Shown here: in pieces, positions 1 to 4,690 of the stretch | Layout: every line of letters starts with the position of its first letter | Position numbering within the stretch: the stretch's first letter is position 1 | NCBI GenBank assembly: GCA_025965495.1 | Contig: JAOPWW010000405.1 | Location: forward strand, 1-5,384 | DNA length: 5,384 nt | From: Frankiales bacterium | GTDB lineage: Bacteria > Actinomycetota > Actinomycetes > Mycobacteriales > SCTD01 | Direction of reading: 5' to 3' | The notes under the pieces: model-generated | Told to the model about the DNA's origin: nothing | Databases searched by the model: none | What the model saw: the letters and a program-made list of their open reading frames with translations, nothing else | Made by a program: the position numbers and the translations under genes

Positions 1-273
1 GTGAGTGCCGGGAGCATGGTGATGACGCCCCGGTTCGGCGCCGACTTCGTCCGGTGGCCGGCTGCGCCGGACGACCGCGGCCTCGGGCTCGTCGGCGTCT
101 CCGTCTTCCCGCACCTCGACGGGTTCCCGGACAACACCCTGGCGGACGCAGAGCGCTGGGCCGCCGACCTCGGGGGCCCGGCGTACGCCCTCGACGACCA
201 GAGCGCCCTCGCGGTCACCGAGCGCGGCGTCGAGGTCGTCTCCGAGGGGCGTTGGCAGCACTTCCCCGCGTAG
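1..273 (+). CDS. Peptidase S51 / dipeptidase E-like protein, C-terminal fragment (5' truncated by window edge)
   Basis: Ninety codons are visible, ending in TAG. The fragment opens with VSAGSMVMTP, the nucleophile-elbow signature (G-x-S-A-G-S) of peptidase S51 and class I glutamine-amidotransferase-like proteins. The GTG at base 1 is therefore an internal valine, and roughly the first half of the protein lies outside the window. The nucleophile is Ser2 of the fragment. His38 in FPHLDG lies 36 residues later, matching the Ser-His spacing in E. coli PepE as I remember it. Asp15 is a plausible third catalytic residue. The tail AYALDDQSALAV followed by VEVVSEGRW is typical of the S51 C-terminus. 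Known family members cleave Asp-X dipeptides or related substrates in the cytoplasm, but many actinobacterial homologues have no assigned substrate. The gene converges on the minus-strand c-di-GMP gene, with 30 bases between the two stops. Confidence 0.85.
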   Translation: MSAGSMVMTPRFGADFVRWPAAPDDRGLGLVGVSVFPHLDGFPDNTLADAERWAADLGGPAYALDDQSALAVTERGVEVVSEGRWQHFPA

Positions 274-316
274 CGGCCGACGGGCCGGGCCGGGGACGTC
301 GAGCTACCGGAGCTCG
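274..316. terminator. Possible bidirectional terminator hairpins between convergent genes
   Basis: Two short perfect inverted repeats lie at the convergent 3' ends. CGGCC (274-278) pairs with GGCCG (283-287) around a four-base loop, directly after the peptidase stop. CGAGCT (300-305) pairs with AGCTCG (311-316) around a five-base loop and overlaps the stop codon of the minus-strand gene. Neither is followed by a T-run, as is common in GC-rich actinobacteria. In sequence this rich in G and C, stems of 5-6 bp also arise by chance, so the call is weak. Confidence 0.3.
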
Positions 317-2367
317 CCCGCCTGCCGGGCCCGCTTGGTGGCGTACATGTCGTGGTCGGCCCGCGCGAGCAGCCGGTCCGGCGTCGACCCGTCGTCGGGG
401 AACAGCGCGGTGCCGACGCTCGCGCCGAGCCGCAGGGTCGTGCCCGCAGCCAGGTAGGGGCGGGCGAGCGCCGTCGTGACGTCGGCTGCCACGCGGGCGG
501 CGATGCGCGGGGCGTCGAGCGGGTCCAGGCCGGCCAGGACCGCGACGAACTCGTCGCCGCCGCTGCGGCAGAGCACGTCCTCGGGCCGGACGGTGGTCCG
601 CAGGCGCTCGGCGACCTGGAGCAGCACGTCGTCACCGGCGGCGTGCCCGAGGGTGTCGTTGACGTCCTTGAACCCGTCGAGGTCCAGGAACAGCACCGCG
701 ACCGCACTGCCGTCGGCACGCGCCTGGACGAGGGACCGCTCCAGGCGGTCGACCAGGTGGGCGCGGTTGGCCAGCCCGGTGAGGCTGTCCTGGGTGGCCT
801 GGCGGGCCAGCCGCTCCTCCACCTCCACCCGTCCGGACACGTCGTGCTGGTAGCCCAGGTAGTGGGTGAGCACGCCGGCCTCGTCGCGCACCGGCGACAG
901 GTGCAGCTCGTTCCACCAGGCCGAGCCGTCCTTGCGGTAGTTGCGCAGGACGGCGCGGTGCTCACGGCCGTCCCGGACGGCCGCGGCCAGCTGGCGGACC
1001 GCAGCCGGGTCGGTGTCGGGTCCCTGCAGCAGCCGGCAGTTGCGCCCGAGGACGTCCGCGCTGCTGTAGCCCGTGAGCGCCTCGAAGGCGGGGTTCACGT
1101 AGAGCATGGGCTGGTCCGCGTGCCGGACGTCGACGACCGTGACGCCGCTGATGCTCCCGTCGACGGCCCGCACGAGCAGACCCGACATCCCGTCGCCGGC
1201 CGCGGCGGCCGCGCTCTCGAGGACGTGCGGGGGGAGGGCGACCGCCGGGTCGGGGCGGGACGGGTCGACCGCCGGCCGCGCTCCAGGGGCGCGCCGTGCC
1301 CGCACCGGGGTGCGTCGCTCCGGGCGCCCGAACAGCCAGCCCTGACCCAGGTCGACCCCGAGCTCGAGCGCTGCGTCGGCCTGCTCCTGGGTCTCCAGGC
1401 ACTCGGCCAGGACCTGGCCGCCGTAGGCGTGCGTGATGTCGACGATCGCCTTGACGACGGCGCGGGCGGCCTGCCCGGGCAGCGACTGGACGATCTCCTT
1501 GTCGAGCTTGACGACGTCGGGCTGCAGGCGCACGAGCATGTTGAGCGAGGAGTAGCCGGCGCCGAGGTCGTCGAGGGCCACGCGGCACGCGCGGGAGCGG
1601 TAGTGGTCGAAGACCCGCTGCAGGTGGTCCAGGTCGTGGATCCGGTGGCCCTCGGTGACCTCGAAGACGATCTGGTCGAGGCGGATGCCGGCGGCGTCGG
1701 CGGCCTGCTCCGTGGTCCGCAGGCACACCTCGGGGCGGTAGATCGACGTCGGCACGAAGTTGATGAACAGCAGCTGGTCCGCGGGCAGCCAGCCGCCGGC
1801 GTCGTGCAGGGCGGTCGTGCGGCCGACCCGGTCGAGCAGGTGGGTCCAGTCCGCGGCGTGCGCGGCGGGGAACAGCACGTCGGGCATGACGGGGTCGCCG
1901 GCGGGGGTGACGGCCCGCAGGAGCGCCTCGAAGCCGACGGGCCGGAGGTCGGTCAGGCCCAGGATCGGCTGGTAGACGGAGTGGAAGCACCCGGCCTCGT
2001 CGGCGAACAGCGGGAGCAGGTCGGCGTGCTGGATGCGCGCGCCGGCAGCCGCCAGCGACGGGGCGGTCAGCGCCTGGGTGAGGACGGCGACGTCGGGCAG
2101 GTCGTCGCCGGCGAGCACGAGACAGCGGACCTCAGCCGCCTCGACGGAGGTCAGGTGGCGCTGTGCGGCGGACACGAAGGCGTCGACGTCGGTGCGGTCC
2201 AGGGCCAGCAGGCCGGGGGCGAGCGCGCGCAGGGCCACGCCCTCGGACCGCGCCAGGCTGCGCAGCCCGGCGGCCGTGTGGGCGACCTGGGTCGCCAGGT
2301 ACAGCCGCCCCGAGGAGGGGGCGGTGCGCGGGCTGCTGCAGGCGCAGCCCAGGCAGGACGGGGGCAC
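304..2367 (-). CDS. EAL-LOV-GGDEF blue-light-type cyclic-di-GMP phosphodiesterase/cyclase (687 aa)
   Basis: GTG start with GGAG six bases upstream. Residues 1-125 form a module beginning with C5-x-x-C8-x-C10 that I cannot assign. EAL domain, about 126-350: EALLR (E147), N203, E236, D266/D267 in DDLGAGYSS, K287, E322 and Q342. These match the EAL metal and catalytic set, so phosphodiesterase activity is plausible. A Pro/Ala/Arg linker follows (351-395). LOV domain, about 398-511: GRNCRLLQG with photoactive Cys444, then N476, N486 and Q507, the usual flavin contacts; Leu446 replaces the usual Phe. A short helix leads into GGDEF, about 523-683: DSLTGLANR, DLDGFKDVND, GGDEF at 603-607, and an inhibitory-site RxxD (R594, D597) at canonical spacing. 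No membrane segments are visible, so the protein is probably cytosolic. Inference: blue light shifts the balance between making and degrading c-di-GMP. The usual order is sensor-GGDEF-EAL; here EAL comes first. Which activity dominates cannot be read from sequence. Confidence 0.95.
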   Translation of the reverse strand: MPPSCLGCACSSPRTAPSSGRLYLATQVAHTAAGLRSLARSEGVALRALAPGLLALDRTDVDAFVSAAQRHLTSVEAAEVRCLVLAGDDLPDVAVLTQALTAPSLAAAGARIQHADLLPLFADEAGCFHSVYQPILGLTDLRPVGFEALLRAVTPAGDPVMPDVLFPAAHAADWTHLLDRVGRTTALHDAGGWLPADQLLFINFVPTSIYRPEVCLRTTEQAADAAGIRLDQIVFEVTEGHRIHDLDHLQRVFDHYRSRACRVALDDLGAGYSSLNMLVRLQPDVVKLDKEIVQSLPGQAARAVVKAIVDITHAYGGQVLAECLETQEQADAALELGVDLGQGWLFGRPERRTPVRARRAPGARPAVDPSRPDPAVALPPHVLESAAAAAGDGMSGLLVRAVDGSISGVTVVDVRHADQPMLYVNPAFEALTGYSSADVLGRNCRLLQGPDTDPAAVRQLAAAVRDGREHRAVLRNYRKDGSAWWNELHLSPVRDEAGVLTHYLGYQHDVSGRVEVEERLARQATQDSLTGLANRAHLVDRLERSLVQARADGSAVAVLFLDLDGFKDVNDTLGHAAGDDVLLQVAERLRTTVRPEDVLCRSGGDEFVAVLAGLDPLDAPRIAARVAADVTTALARPYLAAGTTLRLGASVGTALFPDDGSTPDRLLARADHDMYATKRARQAGELR

Positions 2368-2373
2368 AGGGGA

Positions 2374-2377
2374 CTCC
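2374..2377 (-). promoter_or_regulatory. Ribosome binding site deciding the GTG start of the EAL-LOV-GGDEF gene
   Basis: On the minus strand the sequence reads GGAG-TCCCCT-GTG, a Shine-Dalgarno core with a six-base spacer. This supports the GTG at 2367 and places the CxxCxC cysteines at the extreme N-terminus of the mature reading frame. Confidence 0.65.
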
Positions 2378-2394
2378 AGGGGGAACGCGGCTCA

Positions 2395-2411
2395 GGACGA
2401 ACCTCTCGTCC
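2395..2411. repeat. Perfect inverted repeat in the leader of the EAL-LOV-GGDEF gene
   Basis: GGACGA (2395-2400) and TCGTCC (2406-2411) form a 6-bp stem with a five-base loop, 28 bases before the GTG start. It could be a protein-binding palindrome, an RNA hairpin in the leader, or chance. The whole 94-base gap (2368-2461) contains no TA dinucleotide, so no TANNNT promoter is possible inside it. Confidence 0.3.
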
Positions 2412-2461
2412 ATCGACGGCGCGGGCCTGCGCTTGAGCCGAGCGAGCACAGGGAGGCCGCC

Positions 2462-3241
2462 TCAGACCGCGGTGAGCACCACGGGCCCGTCGTCGGTGAC
2501 GACGACGGTGTGCTCGACGTGGGCCGCGCGGCGCCGGTCCCGCGTGACGATCGACCACCCGTCCTTCGCGGTCCGGTACGCGCTGCCGCCGGCGTGCAGC
2601 ATCGGCTCGATCGCCAGGGTGTTCCCGGGGCGCAGGACCACGTGCTCCGCGCCGGGCACCGGTGCCATCGGCACGAACGGGGCCTCGTGCATGCTGCGGC
2701 CGATCCCGTGGCCGCCGTGGTCGGCCAGCTGGGTGAAGCCGTGGGAGCGGGCGACGCCGTCCACGGCGCGGGCGACGTCGAGCAGGGTCGCTCCGGGGAC
2801 GGCCGCGGCGATGCCTGCTGCCAGCGCCTCCTCGGTCGCGGCCAGCAGGCGGGGGTCGTCGCCGTCCGGCGTGCCGACGTGCACCGTGATCGCGCTGTCG
2901 CCGTGCCAGCCGTCGACGACCGCGCCGCAGTCGATGCTCAGCAGGTCGCCGTCGGCGAGCCGCCGCCCGGTCGGCCGGCCGTGCACGACGACCTCGTTCG
3001 GCGACAGGCACAGGACGCCGTTGAACGGCGTCGGCGCCCACGAGGGCGCGTAGCCGAGGAACGACGGCAGGGCGCCGGCCTCCCGCAGGCAGGTCTGCGC
3101 CACCTCGTCCAGCTCGCGCAGCCGCACCCCCGGTCGGGCCGCCGCGCGCACGGCCTGCAGGGTCGTCGCGACGACGCGCCCGGCCTCGCGCATCGTCGCG
3201 GTCTCCGTCGTCGTGCGCACCGGCATCCGAGTCCCGTCCAT
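2462..3241 (-). CDS. map: Type I methionine aminopeptidase (259 aa)
   Basis: Removes the initiator methionine from nascent cytosolic proteins using a two-metal centre. All family residues are visible: His87 in HGRP (substrate contact), metal ligands Asp104 (SIDCG), Asp115 (GWHGD), His178 (GGHGIG), Glu212 (AIEPM) and Glu243 (HVEHT), plus His185. The 259-residue length is normal for the catalytic core, with no N-terminal zinc-finger or SH3-binding extension. The frame stays open far upstream, but homology begins after this ATG and a TANNNT hexamer lies exactly six bases before it, so I chose 3241. A second in-frame ATG lies at 3226. No Shine-Dalgarno precedes 3241, consistent with a leaderless mRNA. 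The gene is divergent from an XRE regulator with shared operator repeats, so it may be a regulated, accessory aminopeptidase; actinobacteria often encode more than one (established knowledge, not visible here). Confidence 0.93.
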   Translation of the reverse strand: MDGTRMPVRTTTETATMREAGRVVATTLQAVRAAARPGVRLRELDEVAQTCLREAGALPSFLGYAPSWAPTPFNGVLCLSPNEVVVHGRPTGRRLADGDLLSIDCGAVVDGWHGDSAITVHVGTPDGDDPRLLAATEEALAAGIAAAVPGATLLDVARAVDGVARSHGFTQLADHGGHGIGRSMHEAPFVPMAPVPGAEHVVLRPGNTLAIEPMLHAGGSAYRTAKDGWSIVTRDRRRAAHVEHTVVVTDDGPVVLTAV

Positions 3242-3247
3242 GCACCG

Positions 3248-3277
3248 ACGGTACAGTTGTCCCGGTACAGCTGTTGC
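3248..3277 (-). promoter_or_regulatory. Predicted leaderless promoter of map
   Basis: On the minus strand TACCGT (3253 to 3248) is followed by CGGTGC and then the ATG at 3241, so transcription would begin at or next to the A of the start codon. The -35 position, 18 bases upstream, reads GCAACA (3277 to 3272), a poor match to TTGACA (3 of 6). The element is supported mainly by the TANNNT-to-ATG spacing and the absence of a Shine-Dalgarno sequence. Confidence 0.55.
3250..3274. promoter_or_regulatory. Candidate shared operator: two direct repeats GGTACAGYTGT
   Basis: GGTACAGTTGT (3250-3260) and GGTACAGCTGT (3264-3274) differ at one of 11 bases and start 14 bases apart. The core of the second, ACAGCTGT, is a perfect palindrome; the first is one base from it. 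Copy 1 overlaps the map -10 hexamer and the -35 of the XRE gene. Copy 2 lies in the XRE promoter spacer and overlaps the map -35 position. A third GTAC sits at 3280-3283, on the XRE -10. A protein bound here would be expected to affect both promoters; the adjacent XRE protein is the natural candidate (inference). Confidence 0.6.
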
Positions 3278-3286
3278 GCGTACGCT
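3257..3286 (+). promoter_or_regulatory. Predicted leaderless promoter of the XRE regulator
   Basis: TTGTCC (3257-3262), an 18-base spacer, then TACGCT (3281-3286), then CGGCTC and the ATG at 3293. The start point would fall on or beside the start codon, and no Shine-Dalgarno is present. Both elements fit housekeeping-sigma promoters of actinobacteria. Confidence 0.65.
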
Positions 3287-3292
3287 CGGCTC

Positions 3293-3550
3293 ATGGTCCG
3301 CGAAGCCCTCACCCCGCAGGAGCACGCCCGCGGTGCGGCACTCGGCGCGGCGCTGCGCCGAGCGCGGGGAGACCTCGGCGTCCGGGAGCTCGCGAGCCGC
3401 TGCGGACTGGCCGAGGAGACCATCCGCAAGATCGAGCGGGGAGCGGTGCCGACGCCCGCGCTGTTCACCGTCGCGGCCATCGCCGAGGTCCTGCAGGTGC
3501 CGCTGGACGACCTCGTGCGCGAGTGCCGCGCGCTGGGCGCGGTCGCCTGA
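3293..3550 (+). CDS. Small XRE-family helix-turn-helix regulator (85 aa)
   Basis: A single-domain DNA-binding protein. The Cro/CI-type helix-turn-helix spans about residues 16-75. It starts LGAALRRARGDLGV, then has the helix-turn-helix pair RELASRCGLAEETIRKIERG, followed by PTPALFTVAAIAEVLQVPLDDLV, which completes the five-helix fold. There is no ligand-binding or dimerization domain beyond this, so it probably acts as a dimer of small subunits. From memory, small HTH proteins with the pattern MVRxxLTPxE...ETxRKIExGxxPTPA..TVAA.A recur beside methionine aminopeptidase genes in actinobacteria. I chose ATG 3293 because a TACGCT hexamer sits six bases before it and the domain fits this length. 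The upstream extension of the frame runs antisense through map. Likely role: autoregulator and regulator of the divergent map gene through the GGTACAGYTGT repeats (inference). Confidence 0.9.
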   Translation: MVREALTPQEHARGAALGAALRRARGDLGVRELASRCGLAEETIRKIERGAVPTPALFTVAAIAEVLQVPLDDLVRECRALGAVA

Positions 3551-3582
3551 CGGCGGTCCCGTGCGCGCGCTGAGCGCGTCAG
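3547..3582. terminator. Possible bidirectional terminator joining two convergent stop codons
   Basis: CTGACG (3547-3552) and CGTCAG (3577-3582) are inverted repeats containing the TGA of the XRE gene and the stop of the minus-strand secreted-protein gene. Nested inside is CGCGC-TGA-GCGCG (3566-3578), a 5-bp GC stem with a three-base loop. There is no T-run on either side. Three of the six outer pairs follow automatically from convergent TGA stops, so only the inner stem carries independent weight. Confidence 0.4.
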
Positions 3583-4067
3583 CGGGTGAGCGGTCGCCAG
3601 GTGCCGGGCTGCCAGGCGTCGTCGTCCAGCCCGGCCGCGACGACGTCGGCCAGCACGGCGCGCTGGACGTCCGCAGTGACCGGCGTGCCGGCCTCGTCCA
3701 CGAAGGCGTCGGTGGAGCAGGGCGCCTGGCCGGTGGTGGTGCGGGCCGAGACGGGCGCGCCGTCCTGCGACCGGACCACGGTGGTGGCGCCGACGACGAC
3801 GACGAGCTGCACGCTCCCGCCCGCGGTGACGGGGGAGGCCGCCGCGGGTGGCTGGGGGTGGCAGGGCCGCGGGGAGTCGCCGGGCCCGGAGGCGGCGACC
3901 GGCTCGGCCGCCGCCGGCCCGGTCCCGACCGGTTCGGTCCAGACCTGCGCGCTGAGGACCGCCCGCGACGGCTCGTCCGGGCCGGCGAGAGCGGCGGCCG
4001 CGCCGAGCAGGCTCCCTGCCGCCGCGAGGGCGGCGAGGGCCAGCAGCGGCAGGCGGTGAGGGGGCAC
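3579..4067 (-). CDS. Predicted secreted protein of unknown function (162 aa)
   Basis: I do not recognise a family. The N-terminus is a classical Sec-type signal peptide: basic n-region MPPHR, a long Leu/Ala hydrophobic core, and a likely cleavage site ALA|G after residue 28. There is no lipobox cysteine. The mature part (about 134 residues) starts with a Pro/Ala-rich, low-complexity stretch to about residue 80. A more ordered segment follows, with a hydrophobic strand-like run (SVQLVVVVGATTVV, 85-98) and a region ending WQPGTWRPLTR. It has exactly two cysteines, Cys69 and Cys117, which could form one disulfide outside the cell. The GTG start is forced, because a TGA lies in frame six bases upstream. 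The Shine-Dalgarno is weak (GGTGA, very close to the start). The coding call rests on the signal peptide and on the arginine-rich, unlikely translations of the alternative frames. Confidence 0.75.
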   Translation of the reverse strand: MPPHRLPLLALAALAAAGSLLGAAAALAGPDEPSRAVLSAQVWTEPVGTGPAAAEPVAASGPGDSPRPCHPQPPAAASPVTAGGSVQLVVVVGATTVVRSQDGAPVSARTTTGQAPCSTDAFVDEAGTPVTADVQRAVLADVVAAGLDDDAWQPGTWRPLTR

Positions 4068-4270
4068 ACGTCACCATCGCCGGTCCGCCCTCCGTCGGGA
4101 CCACCGACGCGGGTATCAGGTGCGAGAACCGCCCGCAGGGAGGGTCCGCGACTGGCTCCCGAGGACCTCCCGCAGTGACCCGGGTGACGGGCGACGGGCG
4201 CGACCGTCCGCCGCGACCTACGCTCAGGAGGAGCAGGCCAGCACGACCGGGCGAGAGTGAGCAGGCGAGC
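4068..4270. other. Divergent intergenic region between the secreted-protein and ArsR genes, with an inverted repeat
   Basis: This region must hold both divergent promoters. CGTCGG (4093-4098) and CCGACG (4104-4109) form a perfect 6-bp inverted repeat with a five-base loop, 26 bases upstream of the secreted-protein start. The 14 bases at 4175-4188 (GTGACCCGGGTGAC) are palindromic at 12 of 14 positions and could be an ArsR-type site. I find no clean -35/-10 pair for the minus strand; the only TA-containing stretch on that side reads GATACC. Confidence 0.35.
4219..4233 (+). promoter_or_regulatory. Possible -10 element and orphan Shine-Dalgarno-like AGGAGGAG upstream of the ArsR gene
   Basis: TACGCT (4219-4224) matches TANNNT and is identical to the XRE gene's -10. 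No convincing -35 lies 17-18 bases upstream. AGGAGGAG (4226-4233) looks like a strong Shine-Dalgarno, but no ATG, GTG or TTG follows within about 5-12 bases, and the chosen ArsR start is 37 bases further on. It may be fortuitous or part of the mRNA leader. Confidence 0.25.
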
Positions 4271-4690
4271 GTGAGCGGCGAGACCCCTCCGTCGGTCCCG
4301 GCGATGCTCGACCGGCTGGCCGAGCCCCACCGCGGGGTCGTCCGCGACCTGCTCGCGCCCGCCCCGGACGACGCCGTCGCCGAACCCGACGCCCTGCCCG
4401 GGCTCGACGTGCTCCTGTCCGTGCTCGCCGAGCCGCGCCGCCAGGAGCTGGTGCGGCTGCTGGAGCACGCGCAGCTCACCCAGCGCCAGCTCACCAGCCG
4501 GCTGGGGCTGTCACAGCCGCTGCTGAGCCACCACCTCAAGGTCCTGCGCGAGGCGGGCCTGGTGGAGAAGACGGTCTGCGAGCGGGTCCACGTCTACCGG
4601 TTGCGGGCCGACAGCCTCCAGGCCCTGGCCGAGCGGCTGACCGTGATGGCCGACAACGCCCGAGCGACCGGCAGCGTCGCGCCGTGCTGA
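4271..4690 (+). CDS. ArsR-family winged-helix transcriptional regulator (139 aa)
   Basis: The core at about residues 45-113 is a standard ArsR winged helix: LLSVLAEPRRQELVRLL, then QLTSRLGLSQPLLSHHLKVL as the recognition helix-turn-helix, then REAGLVEKTVCERVHVYRL as the wing. The classical ELCVCDL-type arsenic/cadmium site is absent. Only two cysteines are present, Cys103 in the wing and Cys139 as the very last residue, so metal or thiol sensing is uncertain. The N-terminal part carries a second LAEPxR...LL segment (residues 16-28) resembling residues 52-64. The frame is open back to a GTG at 4175, but that stretch translates to arginine-rich sequence, so I prefer GTG 4271. ATG 4304 is an alternative start. 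The last codons overlap the GTG of the molybdenum enzyme by seven bases, which suggests one transcript and translational coupling. The protein probably controls its own operon. Confidence 0.88.
   Translation: MSGETPPSVPAMLDRLAEPHRGVVRDLLAPAPDDAVAEPDALPGLDVLLSVLAEPRRQELVRLLEHAQLTQRQLTSRLGLSQPLLSHHLKVLREAGLVEKTVCERVHVYRLRADSLQALAERLTVMADNARATGSVAPC

Noticed and set aside
1..3. GTG at the window edge as a genuine start codon
   Set aside because: It encodes the valine of the V-S-A-G-S nucleophile elbow, which is internal in S51 peptidases.
352..2436. Long plus-strand open frame of about 694 codons
   Set aside because: It lies antisense to the EAL-LOV-GGDEF gene, whose motifs are unmistakable. 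Its translation is Gly/Arg/Val-rich with no domain, a usual shadow in high-GC DNA.
2368..2461. A c-di-GMP riboswitch ahead of the c-di-GMP enzyme
   Set aside because: The gap is short and contains only a 6-bp hairpin. I see none of the conserved riboswitch core.
2033..3292. Upstream extension of the XRE frame
   Set aside because: It runs antisense through map and the start of the c-di-GMP gene, and a leaderless promoter sits directly before ATG 3293.
3586..4059. Plus-strand open frames opposite the secreted-protein gene
   Set aside because: The minus-strand frame has a clear signal peptide and a forced start, while the plus-strand frames have no domain and no ribosome binding site.
4175..4270. 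Earlier GTG start for the ArsR regulator
   Set aside because: The 32 extra residues are Arg/Pro-rich with no family match, and the stretch carries promoter-like sequence, so it is probably untranslated.
3242..4468. Upstream extension of the map frame and a parallel minus-strand frame (to 4539)
   Set aside because: The translation upstream of ATG 3241 is low-complexity Arg/Pro/Ser and overlaps the XRE, secreted-protein and ArsR genes. The aminopeptidase family begins near residue 10 of the short version.
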